A stretch of DNA of 64,000 nucleotides, from assembly GCA_014529385.2 (NCBI GenBank), contig CM043942.1, positions 52,026,274-52,090,273 of the forward strand. The letters run 5' to 3'. The stretch comes from Adiantum capillus-veneris (Eukaryota; Streptophyta; Polypodiopsida; Polypodiales; Pteridaceae). Made by a program: the position numbers and the translations under genes. Under the pieces are notes generated by a model, which saw only the letters and a list, made by a program, of their open reading frames with translations, did no database searches and was not told the DNA's origin. This document shows, piece after piece, positions 24,326 to 34,367 of the stretch (its first letter is position 1; each line of letters opens with the position of its first letter).

Positions 24326-25825
24326 AAGAGCATGCAAGTGGAGATGGACTCACTACATCACAACCAAACATGGGAGTTGGTTGAGTTGCCTAAAGGTAAG
24401 CGGGCACTTCAAAACAAATGGGTGTACAAGATAAAGGAAGAAGAAGGTGGGAAGAAAAGGTACAAGTCTAGGCTTGTGGTAAAAGTTTTTTCTCAAAAGA
24501 AAGGTATTGACTTCAATGAAATATTTTCTCCTATTGTAAAAATGAACTCAATTAGGCTTGTCTTAAGCCTTGTGGCTGCTCATGATTTAAATCTTGAGCA
24601 AATGGATGTAAATACGGCATTCCCTCATGGTGACTTAGAGGAGGAAATCTACATGCTTCAACCAAAGGGGTATGAAGTAAAAGGTAAGGAGAAAATGGTT
24701 TGCAGATTAAAGAAGAGCTTGTATGGTTTAAAGCAAGCATCAAGACAATGGTACTTGAAGTTTGATCGATGGATGTTGGATCATGGATTCACAAGATGCA
24801 ACTCGGATCACTGCGTCTACACGAAGAATTTGGGAGATGGGAAATTCATCATCCTAATGTTGTATGTTGATGACATGTTGATTGCAAGTGCTAACATGCA
24901 GGACATTAAAGACCTAAAAGAGGAGCTGTCCAAATATTTTTCAATGAAAGATTTAGGTGCTGCAAAGAGGATACTTGGTATGAAAATATCAAGGGACAGG
25001 ACGAAGAAAACAATAAAGCTATCTCAAGAAGATTACATCAAGAAGGTACTAGAAACGTTTGCAATGCAAAATGCAAAACCAGTTTCTACACCTTTGGCTG
25101 GTCATTTTAAACTAACGAAAGATATGTGTCCAAAGACACAAGAGGAGATAGCCTATATGTCTAAAGTTCCATATGCTGCAGCGGTAGGTTCTCTAATGTA
25201 TGCTATGGTCTGGACAAGGCCAGACATTGCACATGCAGTGGGAGTTGTGAGTAGGTTCATGGACAACCCAGGTAAAGAGCATTGGCAAGCTGTGAAGTGG
25301 ATACTTAGGTATCTAAAAGGGACAACAACAAATGCTTTGTATTTTGGAGGAACTGATATTTTTCTAGAAGGGTATGCTGATGCAGATATGGCAGGTGACA
25401 AAGATACTCGAAGGAGCACTACTGGCTATGTGTTCATGGTTGGAGGCATAGCAGTAAGCTGGGCTTCAAAGCTGCAGAAAGTGGTTTCACTTTCTACCAC
25501 GGAAGCAGAGTATGTAGCAATGACGGAGGCAAGCAAAGAAATTCTATGGCTTCACAGATTCTTAGAAGAGCTTGGATTCAAACAAGACAATTGTGTCTTG
25601 TACAGTGATAGCCAAAGCGCTATCCATCTTGCGAAGAACTCAGCCTTTCATTCAAGGACAAAGCACATTGAGATGAGATATCACTTCATACGCACTCTTT
25701 TGGAAGAGGGACAGCTAAAGCTAGGAAAGGTGCATACGAGTGAAAATCCTGCAGACATGTTTACAAAGGTGGTCAACAAGGAGAAGTTGAGCTTTTGCTC
25801 ATCTTCAATCGGCATTCAAGAATAA
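24326..25825 (+). CDS. copia reverse transcriptase and RNase H
   Basis: Shifted by one frame from the integrase part. RT: MQVEMDSLHHNQTWELVELP, NKWVYKIKEEEGGKKRYKSR, QMDVNTAFPHGDLEEEIYML, LKKSLYGLKQASRQWY, catalytic LMLYVDDMLIA intact, LGMKISRD. RNase H: YADADMAGDKDTRRSTTGYV, SLSTTEAEYVAMTEASKE, YSDSQSAIHLAKN, HIEMRYHFIR and the terminal ENPADMFTKVV. All catalytic acids are present. Only the upstream frameshift prevents a normal polyprotein. Confidence 0.93.
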   Translation, partial: KSMQVEMDSLHHNQTWELVELPKGKRALQNKWVYKIKEEEGGKKRYKSRLVVKVFSQKKGIDFNEIFSPIVKMNSIRLVLSLVAAHDLNLEQMDVNTAFPHGDLEEEIYMLQPKGYEVKGKEKMVCRLKKSLYGLKQASRQWYLKFDRWMLDHGFTRCNSDHCVYTKNLGDGKFIILMLYVDDMLIASANMQDIKDLKEELSKYFSMKDLGAAKRILGMKISRDRTKKTIKLSQEDYIKKVLETFAMQNAKPVSTPLAGHFKLTKDMCPKTQEEIAYMSKVPYAAAVGSLMYAMVWTRPDIAHAVGVVSRFMDNPGKEHWQAVKWILRYLKGTTTNALYFGGTDIFLEGYADADMAGDKDTRRSTTGYVFMVGGIAVSWASKLQKVVSLSTTEAEYVAMTEASKEILWLHRFLEELGFKQDNCVLYSDSQSAIHLAKNSAFHSRTKHIEMRYHFIRTLLEEGQLKLGKVHTSENPADMFTKVVNKEKLSFCSSSIGIQE

Positions 25826-25876
25826 GAAGCCAGAATGGAAAGCAGTCACACAGGTTTGGTTTGGAGATCAGTCTCC

Positions 25877-25887
25877 AAGTGGGAGAT
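25877..25887 (+). other. Polypurine tract, copia
   Basis: AAGTGGGAGAT directly before the 3' LTR. The same PPT sequence precedes the decayed copia LTR near 47790. Confidence 0.8.
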
Positions 25888-26575
25888 TGTTAAGTATGGA
25901 GCCTGATTTACCCTTGTAATTTTCTGTGGTAAAAGCGCACATTTGTAAGGCCCCCATTATGAGGAGAAGCCATCGTGCGTGAAGGAAAATCACTCACCGG
26001 AAACCAAAATTTTCACGGACAAGAATCAGGAGCAACTTTAAAGGCCTCGGGGGCGGAGGCCCCCGAGACTTTTTTTCGCCGGAATATTATGGCCGGACGG
26101 CGGCCGGAAAGTGGTCGGAAAACAACCGGTCGGTTGGCCGGTGGCCGGTGGCCGGTAGTCAATGGCCGATGGCCGGTGGTCGGAAGTCAATGGCCGGTGG
26201 CCGGTGGTCGGAAGTCAATGGCCGGTGGCCGGTGGCCAAATTCAAAGGCGGACTTGTCTTCTCAAGGGCGGCCACACATGGGCGGATTGGAGGGTCCGAT
26301 TTGGACTTATTCGCACAAGGGCGGCTACACATGGCTGTCTCTCATAAGAGAGGGCAGCCCTTTTGGCCTATAAAAGGAGGCCATTTCTACACACATTTCA
26401 TAGTGTGAAGTTGATGCAACAAGGTGAGTGTGAGGTGGTGAGAGTGAAGTAAGGCGGGAGCTCCATTAAGGGTATAATCCCTTTGTAAACTACTTCTTGT
26501 TTTGAAGTACTAAAGCCATTGAGTGGCTGCTTTCCCGTGGATGTAGCCCACATTGGGTGAACCACGTATATCGTG

Positions 26576-26652
<77 letters not shown>

Positions 26653-26736
26653 CTATAATCTCGTGTATATAAATCTGTCTCTCTCCATTAAGTAATCTAC
26701 TCAATTATCTATTTAGCTACGTCTTATTTCCTAACA
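25888..26736 (+). repeat. 3' LTR of copia (849 bp)
   Basis: Same ends as the 5' LTR. Extra material relative to it: a GC-rich hairpin with T-run at 26046-26080, one more GGCCGGT unit, and five more CT units. Followed by CCAAG. Confidence 0.95.
26046..26067. other. Perfect 9-bp hairpin in copia 3' LTR
   Basis: CTCGGGGGC, loop GGAG, GCCCCCGAG, followed by AC and seven T. In the 5' LTR the stem-loop and the T-run are each missing while the bases between them (AGAC) remain. Confidence 0.9.
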
Positions 26737-26741
26737 CCAAG

Positions 26742-27436
26742 TGTTTTGGTCTGGGGCTGGCGGTAGGTTCTCAGTCATACCAATAGCATGGTATGCTATG
26801 CGTGTTAACACTTCAAGTGCACCTAAATATGTGATCTTTCCTTCTTTTTTAGTAATTTTGAGTGTGGTCAACACGTATTGTGCATGATCGATAGGTTGCT
26901 TGGCCGTCGACTTCAATACCTGCGGGAAGGTAATCGCCACTGCATGGTTAGGTTTAGTGTACCTCGGCGGTTTCTTTGCCAAGAAATGGAAGTGTTGATG
27001 GTATAAACGCGCCGGGTATTCCACCTGTCTCTCGATAAGTTCAACAAATGTAGCAACCACAGTGTCTTTACTGAAAGTGTCGGCTGTTTTTCTGTCTCTT
27101 GCCCGCATCATCATTCCTTTAGTGGGCAGCTTCAAGGCTTCAGCCACTATCTCTTTAGTGATTGACACTTCCACTTTCTAGCCATGTTGGTCAGTGATTT
27201 GAGCAGTGCCATCCTCTTTAATGGTTGACAATAATTCATATGCTTTCTAGAAGTCTATTCCACATGGTTCTTGGTCGTAAAACTCTTTTAGACCCAACCT
27301 TCTATTGGCTTCTTGAGTGTCTAGCTTACGTGCAACATCATATATGTCCTTTGGTAGCATTTGTATCTCCACTTGATGTCCTTCTTCACTCTTATATCTG
27401 CCGATGAATACTATTGTGTTGCCGTCTTCAAGTTGT
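26742..27436 (-). pseudogene. N-terminal conserved domain of minus-strand host gene (copy 1)
   Basis: Read from 27436 downward: EQLEDGNTIVFIGRYKSEEG, QMLPKDIYDVARKLDTQEAN, LGLKEFYDQEPCGIDF, a TAG, KAYELLSTIKEDG, a TAG, then TKEIVAEALKLPTKGMMMRA, LYHQHFHFLAKKPPRYTKPN, PIDHAQYVLTTLKITKK and VLTRIAYHAIGMTENLPPAP. Copy 2 (50339-51394) matches throughout. It has Gln where the first stop is and Lys where the second is, so both arose by point mutation. Family not recognised; it may be an additional or gag-like ORF of an unknown element. Confidence 0.7.
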
Positions 27437-27441
27437 TCCTT

Positions 27442-27676
27442 TGTGCGCTCAAGGCCGCACTGTCGAAGCAAGGACCTTGCCTAACACTGTGTGCGATCCA
27501 TAGACGGCTCCAAGCACACAACTAGATTAACTAGTAAGCTCAAAAGAGGGCAATGGTGTGTAACTCACCGCTCTATGCTCCTGTCGTGGAGGATTCCTTG
27601 CCGCGAAGAAGAAGGAGACGTCACTATGTCGTGCTCAACCGCTTCACCGCCGTCGTGCCGCTGCAATGCTCGATCG

Positions 27677-27720
<44 letters not shown>

Positions 27721-28037
27721 TACACACACACACACAAGGAGGTGAAGAAGAAGAAGATGGAGATGGAGATGGAGCAAGAGCACTCTTCTATTGCAAAAAT
27801 GAGAGAATGAGTGAATTATAGGTTTAGTTGGCTTTTATATGAGCTCACCCATTCACACTTGGGCGCCCATACTTAGCCAACTAATCCCTTGAATGTCCCA
27901 GTTAGAGTGCGCCTCTCATCGGCGATCACTCTTACCCTTTTCCTATTGGTCCGACAAGCCCGGTACCTGACTCTACCAAATACATAATACACGTCCGTCG
28001 TAGGTGATGGGGTGTCCGTAAGCCATGAGGGTTAACA
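27442..28037 (-). repeat. 3' LTR of element C
   Basis: On the plus strand starts TGTGCGCTCAAGGCC and ends GAGGGTTAACA. Carries (CT) at 27679-27717 and (CA) at about 27718-27736, both shorter than in the 5' LTR. Minus-strand TATA box TATAAAAG at 27839-27832. Confidence 0.9.
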
Positions 28038-28050
28038 TGCCCTCCTTCCT
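28038..28050 (-). other. Polypurine tract, element C
   Basis: On the minus strand AGGAAGGAGGGCA immediately precedes the LTR start TGTTAACCC. Confidence 0.75.
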
Positions 28051-29409
28051 GATGTAGATTCCGTCCTCAGAAGCTATTGAGTTGAAGCTCGTTCGTCGAG
28101 GTGGAAGAGCATTTGAGATGAATGTCCTTAGGGGTCTTCAGTCACTGCAAAATCAAACAACATTGACACAGTAATTGCATTCTCATAAGTGATTAAAAAG
28201 TATATGCAGTTTTAGGTAGACAAATTGATCGGTAAAAGAATTTCAAACAATTTGTCAGCAATGAACATTAAATTGAATGTAATCAAATGCATAAACAGAT
28301 GTAAAGGTAAAAAATTAAACAAGTCTGGGGTCGCTAATTTGACGGTCGAAAGGCACTAGAGATCGAATATTAATACCATGGTTAAGCTTCTTAATTTTCT
28401 GTGGTCAATTAAGTTGTTTAATCGCGAGAGCCAAGTATTCATGTTCGAGGGCTGACTAGAGGCTATATCTAGAAGACCTTGTAGTTAAGCTACCATAAAA
28501 GGAATCTCTCATGAAATCATCGCCTGACTGATTACTTTTTCTTTGACCCCCCAAAGTCTTTTCATTGTGATTCAATTTGATGTGTGTGCTTATTTTGTAT
28601 GCCTTGGGTTTTTTTCTTTTCAAGGAAAAGCGCCCACACTGGGAACCTCTAGGGCTCTAGTACCATAGGCAATACATGTGAGTGAAGTACCAAATCAAGC
28701 TGAGATTTCTCTTCCAGCTTAAGATTTTACAATGTGGCACTTTGATTTTTTGTTTGTTCATTTTCAAAATTTTAATTTTGTAACTTTGGGGGGTCATACA
28801 ACACTGATACACCTCCCCAGGCTCATCACACTAGTTAACTCCCTTTATAATACTTAAGCTAAAGGTCAATAGGGTCAAGCCCACTAGAAAGCCCTAGTAC
28901 ATTTCACACAATGCTGCCTAAATCGGATTAAGAACCTAAGTAGCCATTGATTATTAGGAAGGCATTCCCCATGGTATTAAGAGAAGATTTCTAACACCTA
29001 ACTTGGCCAAACTAGCTTAGTCGGACTGCTTGATTTTTAAACCTAGACAAGTGATTATGACAAAAAATTACATTGAATTAAATGTTTGATACTAAGCAAA
29101 TGCGGTGAATATTAGGCTACCAATCACAATTAAAGTAGACAATCATAGATGCAAAAAAGATAAGGGGCAATGCTAATGGACAAGAAACACCTGCTTGTGT
29201 CGATGGTCGCGCTTGATTTGAAGAGTGAGTCGAGATAAAGATTCCATGAAGGTCCAAATCCTATCAATAGCAACACGTTCCTGTACACACTAGGAAACAA
29301 AAGGAATACCTCCAGGAGGCACATCAGTGGGAAAAGGTACCAACACTTATTGAACACAACAAAAAACATAAGGAACCCTAACCTAATTATTTGCACTCCC
29401 CCTAGAGAG
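28051..29409 (-). other. Untranslated 3' region of element C
   Basis: AT-rich, with no ORF of credible composition on either strand. It lies between the last ORF and the PPT. I see no repeat structure in it. Confidence 0.5.
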
Positions 29410-29844
29410 TCAAGGGAATAGGATATTGTAGAGGTTGGGGGGAAACCCTAAGGCTAAACCCCTATCCTCGTCGTCGAGATAAACAAAGTCATCATCCATG
29501 AGACCATATGTGCCATCCGTGTAGTCGTGTAAATTTTCTTCTTCATCATAGGTGCCCATGTTTACTAAGAAGGTCACTAGACGCCTATAGTCATCTTGGT
29601 CAAAAGGGTAGGCTTGTGCAATGGGAGAAACGCTCTCTACTAAGTATGGATCAGACGTGGTCAAGAGACGTATCAGCCATTCTAACTCCTCAAAATTCCT
29701 CTCACATGCTAGCGTACCTATCAAATCCCATTCACATGCAAGCACTGGAAAGACCATGTGAAATATTTGTGAAAAGTAACGAGGGTACCTCTCACCCAAG
29801 GCAGGAGTGGATGACTCTAGCGTACTAGCCATATCTGTACACAC
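29410..29844 (-). CDS. Hypothetical acidic protein, 144 aa, 3' part of element C
   Basis: Open frame from ATG 29844: MCTDMASTLESSTPALGERY, FSQIFHMVFPVLACEWDLIG, RNFEELEWLIRLLTTSDPYL, FDQDDYRRLVTFLVNMGTYD, ending GLALGFPPNLYNILFP. Strongly acidic, rich in aromatics and Leu, with a globular look. No signal peptide or membrane segment stands out. Sense-oriented with pol and located downstream of integrase, where some plant gypsy elements carry additional ORFs. I do not recognise the family. The plus-strand ORF over the same bases is a shadow. Confidence 0.5.
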   Translation of the reverse strand: MCTDMASTLESSTPALGERYPRYFSQIFHMVFPVLACEWDLIGTLACERNFEELEWLIRLLTTSDPYLVESVSPIAQAYPFDQDDYRRLVTFLVNMGTYDEEENLHDYTDGTYGLMDDDFVYLDDEDRGLALGFPPNLYNILFP

Positions 29845-30078
29845 AAATAGATGATGGTTAGAGTGAAAATATTACAAGGGTCGTGTTCTTGTGCATAATT
29901 TGTTTTTATGATTTGTATTATGGCTCTTGCTCTTTTACTTTTTTATCTTGTTTTTGTGAGTATAAGGCTTTATATATACATTCCCTAAGATTGGAGATTA
30001 AGAGGTCAGGGAGAAAGGTTGAGAGGGAAGCAAGTGAATGATGGATGTCCACAAACACTCCCCCCTTCCTTGGGTAGA

Positions 30079-30870
30079 TCATACCGTTTGAAATGATGTC
30101 GTCACCCTTTGAAACCAATTGTTCCAGTTGGTAATAGGTGAGGATTTTTGCCAGTAGTTTTCTATTACCCTAGGTGCCTCATCAAGTTGCAAGGGTGGTA
30201 AGGTACTCTCCCAGGATCGAACTTGAAGTGGTTCATCAGGTGATTCTTGAACACTGGGAGGTGTGGATTCTTTTGTAGCTTCATGGAGGTCCACTACTAT
30301 AGATGGAGGCTGTGTAGAAGCTTTTATTTCTATGGATGTATTACATGAGGAGCTAGAAGCTTCATGGAACTCCCCCCTTCCTGAGCTAGGTGGAATAAAT
30401 TGGTTTTGCCTTGGAGCCCAAACTAGCTATGGACTAGGTGTGTAGCATTCTGTGATCTTTCCCTTCCCACGGTCTGCCATTGGCTTTAGTATTACACTGT
30501 TTGATTCATATGGGTTTGTTGTCGATAGGGAAGGACACATTTTACGTTTAGGTACCCAAATTTGCTCATTTCCATCATAGTAGCCTTGGGCTTCTAATAG
30601 TTGTTTTGGAATCCATCGTGATTTGGTCTTGACGCTCCTAGGGCGCGCTCTTGGTTTTTCCGGGAAATCTTTTCTTGGAATGGATGGGAGGGTTGAGGTA
30701 GTTGGAAGTAAGGCCTTGGGGACCCATTGATATGTACTCTTAGGTCGTGCAGGTTGAGTACTTGCAATATTACTGCTTGCTGCAACTACAAGTGTTGAAG
30801 TGTTAGGTTCATGGGTAGCCGGCAAAGATGACTTAACCACCTTGGCTTGTGAATGTTGGCTATCCTTCAA
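30079..30870 (-). pseudogene. WVPK-repeat protein, 3' part of element C
   Basis: The frame 30870-30427 is basic and Ser/Pro-rich and repeats a Trp motif three times: YQWVPKALLP, SRWIPKQLLE and QIWVPKRKM. A further piece in another frame, 30294-30079, reads ESTPPSVQESPDEPLQVRSW and WNNWFQRVTTSF. It may be the tail of the retropepsin-like ORF just upstream. Composition suggests a nucleic-acid-binding or scaffold segment. Function unknown. Confidence 0.45.
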
Positions 30871-30875
30871 CTTTG

Positions 30876-31345
30876 CTAGACTTGCAACGTAGGTGACTTT
30901 TCTTGAATGATAGGGGTAAGAGTCGGTGGTCGCGTCGTGACATTACCAGTATCCCAATCAATAGTGCATTTGGTTGCCAACATCCACGTGCATCCCAGGT
31001 TTACGTTGCCTTCCATAGCTCCTGCGGGCATGACTAGAAACCTCTGCACTATGCTTCCATTGTCATAGACAACAGGGGTCTGAAGGACTCCAAGAATAGC
31101 AGTTTTCTTTTTATTAATTCCCTTGACTTGCATCGTACTCGGGGATAGGGTCGGTTTCCCTAATTGACACCAAACTCCATAGGATAACAAATTGTGTTTA
31201 GCTCCCGTATCTAATAAGGCATTGTATAGTACTTTCCCATAGGGGCTATTTAGCTCAATTGGGTATCGTAGGGGTGGCTCAGATTCTAATGAGTCGTCAT
31301 CTGTGTCCTCGAAAAATGCTTGCGTGATTCCCAGATTAGCCTCTC
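30876..31345 (-). pseudogene. Second retropepsin-like domain, downstream of integrase in element C
   Basis: Same frame as pol, beyond two stops (TAA at 31401, TGA near 31348). Reads FFEDTDDDSLESEPPLRYPI, then LYNALLDTGAKHNLLSYGVW with a D-T-G-A active-site motif (31212-31201), then GINKKKTAILGVLQTPVVYD, MPAGAMEGNVNLGCTWMLA, IDWDTGNVT. The layout of active site, strands, then LGxxWM near the end is that of a retropepsin. The element already has a protease upstream of RT (35178-36104), so this is a second copy of the fold in an unusual place. Confidence 0.6.
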
Positions 31346-31400
31346 ATTGGCGTCTAAGACGTTGTTGTCGTTCTCGAGCCTCAACTCTTGCTTGGATTTT

Positions 31401-34295
31401 TTAAAGCTCTGCTTGTTCCTTGGCAGCCTTCTTTTGATGGATGGCTTGCAACTCTTCCTGGCTTATAGGATCATAATATCTTTTGAATTTACTCCCATTA
31501 AGGAATCCAATGGTTTCAACTCCATCTAGAGTCTCCACATGAATGGTACCTTGCGGGGTAATTTCACACACTCGATATGGTCCCTTACCAGCGTATTTCA
31601 ATTTCTTCTTTTCATTACGTACCTCGTACATAAGAACTTTATCACCAACCTTGATGTCTTTATCCTTTAAATGGCTATCAAACCACTTCTTTCTCCTATC
31701 CTTCTCCACTAGAGCATTTCGTACAGCTAATTGCCTCTCTTCATCTAGCCTTTCCAGGATATATAATTGCTCCACTAAGGGGTTACCATCCCAACCTTCT
31801 TGAGAAGCTACTCGAAGACTAGGAATGACAAACTCCCATGGCATAACTGCTTCTTGGCCATACACCATCTTAAACGGTGTGCAATTAATAGCAACTTTAT
31901 ACGCAGTACGATAAGCCCATAAAGCTGATGTAAGCTTTAGGTCCCAATCAATGCGATGAGCCTCGACTGTCTTTGTCAAAATGGAGATGAGAGTTTTGTT
32001 GGTACTCTCAACTTGGCCATTTGCTTGGGGATAATAGGGTGTAGACTTGTGGTGAGATATCATGAAGTTTGATGTGAGTTCTTTTATTACTTCATTTATA
32101 AAATGAGTTCCATTGTCACTCACAAGTTCAAAGGGGCATCCAAAACGTGTGATAATTTTCTCAAAGAGGAACTTAGCTGTTGTTTTTGCATCCGCCTTCC
32201 GTGTTGCTTTTGCTTCAGCCCATTTGGTTACATAGTCGGTAGCCACAATGATATATCGTGATTGCGTGTTACGTGCAGCCGGACTAATCGGTCCTACAAA
32301 GTCTAAGCCCCACTTTTCAAATGTTTGGGTTACCTTGATGGGATGTAGAGGCATCCTATCCCTTCTTTGTGACTTCTTGAAGCGTTGGCATTCATCACAT
32401 CCCTTTGCAAAAAGTGATGCATCCTTAAACAGAGTGGGCCACCAATAGCCTGACTGTAAGATCTTTCGGGCAGTCAAGTTTCTTGAAAAGTGACCACCAG
32501 CTACGCCCATGTGTGCCTCTTGTAGAATATATAAATACTCATCCTCGCGGGCACAGCGTCTAAGAACATCATCTTTTCCTCTCTTATAGAGAGTTCCAGC
32601 CAGTAAGCAATAGGGTTCGCATTCCTTGATTAATTTTCGAGCTATATCTTTTCGCAGTTCTTTGGGTGGAAAACCATTAACTAAGAAGTTAACAATCTTT
32701 TCACTCCATTCAGGCATTGTCTCAACAATGAACAAAGGAGTATCAGGCAATTCATCATCAACCCCCGTAGGAGCTTCGCCATTAGGGATACGAGATAAAT
32801 GATCCGCCATGACATGTTTCCTCCCAGGCCTCACAACAACGGTGAAGTCAAACTCAAGAAGAATTAACAACCATCGTGTAATTCGACCTGTGGAACACGA
32901 CTTGTTTACCAAATATAGCAATGCTTGATGATCAACATAAAACACAAACTTGGTAGCAAGAAGGTAATAGCGAAATTTCTTTACTGCGTAAATCATAGCT
33001 AGACCTTCGCGCTCTGTAGTAGTGTAGTTCATCTCGGCATCATTTAATTGGCGACTTGCAAAGCTAATAGGGTAGTCCAATTCATGTTCTCCTGGTTGAG
33101 TTAGAACACACCCAATAGCAAAATTTGATGCATCAATATGCACATGAAAAGGTACATTCCAATCAGGTGTTCGCAGGATTGGAGCACTTGTTAGGGCCTT
33201 CTTTAATAACTCATAAGATTGATGACATTCTTCCATCCAGTGAAACTCGATAAGAAGCTTGTACAATGGACGCGCTATCTCGGCAAAGTTTAAAATAAAC
33301 CTTCGATAATAACCAACATGGCCCATAAATCTTTGAACTCCTTTATAGTTCGTAGGTGGTGGCAAATCGGCAATGGCTTTAACCTTACTCTCATCTGTGG
33401 ATATCCCGTTCTTGGACACTATATGCCCTAGAATGACTCCATGCTTAACCCAAAATTGGCATTTGAAAGGGTTCAATGAGATGCGATAAAATCTGCACCT
33501 TTCAAATATTTTTCGTAGATATAACAAATGCTTCTCCCAAGAAGAATAAACACAAAGGTCGTCTAGGAAATCTTCACAAAACTCCCTTAGAAATTCTTTA
33601 AACGCAGTGTTTATTAATCGTTGGAATGTAGCAGGGGCATTCGTTAAGCCAAAAGCCATAACACGAAATGCAAACACTCCAAACTCTGTGATAAAAGCAG
33701 TTTTAGCTTGGTCCTCTAATGCAATTGTGATTTGATTGTAACGAGAGTACCCATCTAAAAAGCTATAAGATTCCTTGCCCGCAACTCTTTCAAGCACATG
33801 TTCTGAATATGGCAAGGGATAATGATCTCTCCTAGTGGCTGCATTAACTTTCTTAAGGTCCACACACACTCTTAGTTTCCCATTCTTTTTTGGCACAATG
33901 ACTATTGGAGAAACCCATTCTGAGTGCTCAATAGGGTATATGAATCCACATTGGATAAGGTTTTCAATCTCCTCTTGTACAATTTTGGCATACTTAGGAT
34001 TCATTGGATAGGGTCGTTGCTGAACGGGTTTAGCAGTGTTGATCATGGGAATTGTATGTTGCACCACAGAAGGTGGAACGCCCTTCATGTCATGATATGT
34101 CCAAGCAAAGATATCCTTGTATTCCTTGAGGAGCTCCTTAAGTACAGCCTCTTCAGTTTCGGTAAGGTCTTGAGCAATAAAGACTGGTTTAGACTCCTCA
34201 CCTGGTTCTGCTAATTCTATCTCTTTAACTACCGCTGGACCATCATAGACTCCACTGCTTCCATTGGTAGGTATTCGCTGGGCTTTGGCATACAC
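31401..34295 (-). CDS. Pol of element C: RT, RNase H, integrase
   Basis: An unbroken frame of 964 codons. RT: LLKEYKDIFAWTYHDMKG, EWVSPIVIVPKKNGKLRVCV, YSFLDGYSRYNQITIA, AFGLTNAPATFQRL, catalytic FLDDLCVYSS, LGHIVSKNGIS. RNase H: FHVHIDASNFAIGCVL, NYTTTEREGLAMIYAV, FYVDHQALLYLV, ADHLSRIPNGE. Integrase: zinc site EAHMGVAGGHFS and CDECQRFK, core WGLDFVGPISP (D), LVSDNGTHF (D), YYPQANGQVESTNKT (E), GPY-like module YAGKGPYRVCEITPQGTIHV. No chromodomain. All catalytic residues are present, so the enzymes could work in trans. Confidence 0.93.
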   Translation of the reverse strand: MYAKAQRIPTNGSSGVYDGPAVVKEIELAEPGEESKPVFIAQDLTETEEAVLKELLKEYKDIFAWTYHDMKGVPPSVVQHTIPMINTAKPVQQRPYPMNPKYAKIVQEEIENLIQCGFIYPIEHSEWVSPIVIVPKKNGKLRVCVDLKKVNAATRRDHYPLPYSEHVLERVAGKESYSFLDGYSRYNQITIALEDQAKTAFITEFGVFAFRVMAFGLTNAPATFQRLINTAFKEFLREFCEDFLDDLCVYSSWEKHLLYLRKIFERCRFYRISLNPFKCQFWVKHGVILGHIVSKNGISTDESKVKAIADLPPPTNYKGVQRFMGHVGYYRRFILNFAEIARPLYKLLIEFHWMEECHQSYELLKKALTSAPILRTPDWNVPFHVHIDASNFAIGCVLTQPGEHELDYPISFASRQLNDAEMNYTTTEREGLAMIYAVKKFRYYLLATKFVFYVDHQALLYLVNKSCSTGRITRWLLILLEFDFTVVVRPGRKHVMADHLSRIPNGEAPTGVDDELPDTPLFIVETMPEWSEKIVNFLVNGFPPKELRKDIARKLIKECEPYCLLAGTLYKRGKDDVLRRCAREDEYLYILQEAHMGVAGGHFSRNLTARKILQSGYWWPTLFKDASLFAKGCDECQRFKKSQRRDRMPLHPIKVTQTFEKWGLDFVGPISPAARNTQSRYIIVATDYVTKWAEAKATRKADAKTTAKFLFEKIITRFGCPFELVSDNGTHFINEVIKELTSNFMISHHKSTPYYPQANGQVESTNKTLISILTKTVEAHRIDWDLKLTSALWAYRTAYKVAINCTPFKMVYGQEAVMPWEFVIPSLRVASQEGWDGNPLVEQLYILERLDEERQLAVRNALVEKDRRKKWFDSHLKDKDIKVGDKVLMYEVRNEKKKLKYAGKGPYRVCEITPQGTIHVETLDGVETIGFLNGSKFKRYYDPISQEELQAIHQKKAAKEQAEL

Positions 34296-34367
34296 AACAT
34301 TTCGCTCCCCCGTGGTATAAGATTTAAAATGTTTAGGACCCGTATGTAAGTCAGCAGGCTCTTGTCC

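Larger units (their letters stand above)
21071..26736 (+). mobile_element. Ty1/copia element, nearly intact and young
   Basis: Complete layout: LTR 21071-21871, PBS, gag-protease-integrase-RT-RNase H, PPT, LTR 25888-26736, flanked by CCAAG (21066-21070 and 26737-26741). The integrase-before-RT order defines copia. The LTRs differ by under ten substitutions plus indels in repeats. The only coding lesion seen is one frameshift near 24310-24330. It interrupts the minus-strand coiled-coil gene, whose frame resumes on the other side. Confidence 0.95.

Noticed and set aside
26046-26080. Bacterial-type intrinsic terminator
   Set aside because: The hairpin plus T-run looks like one, but the context is a plant LTR; no bacterial gene or insert surrounds it.
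29508-29828. Plus-strand 106-aa ORF
   Set aside because: Antisense shadow of the better-composed 144-aa minus-strand ORF.
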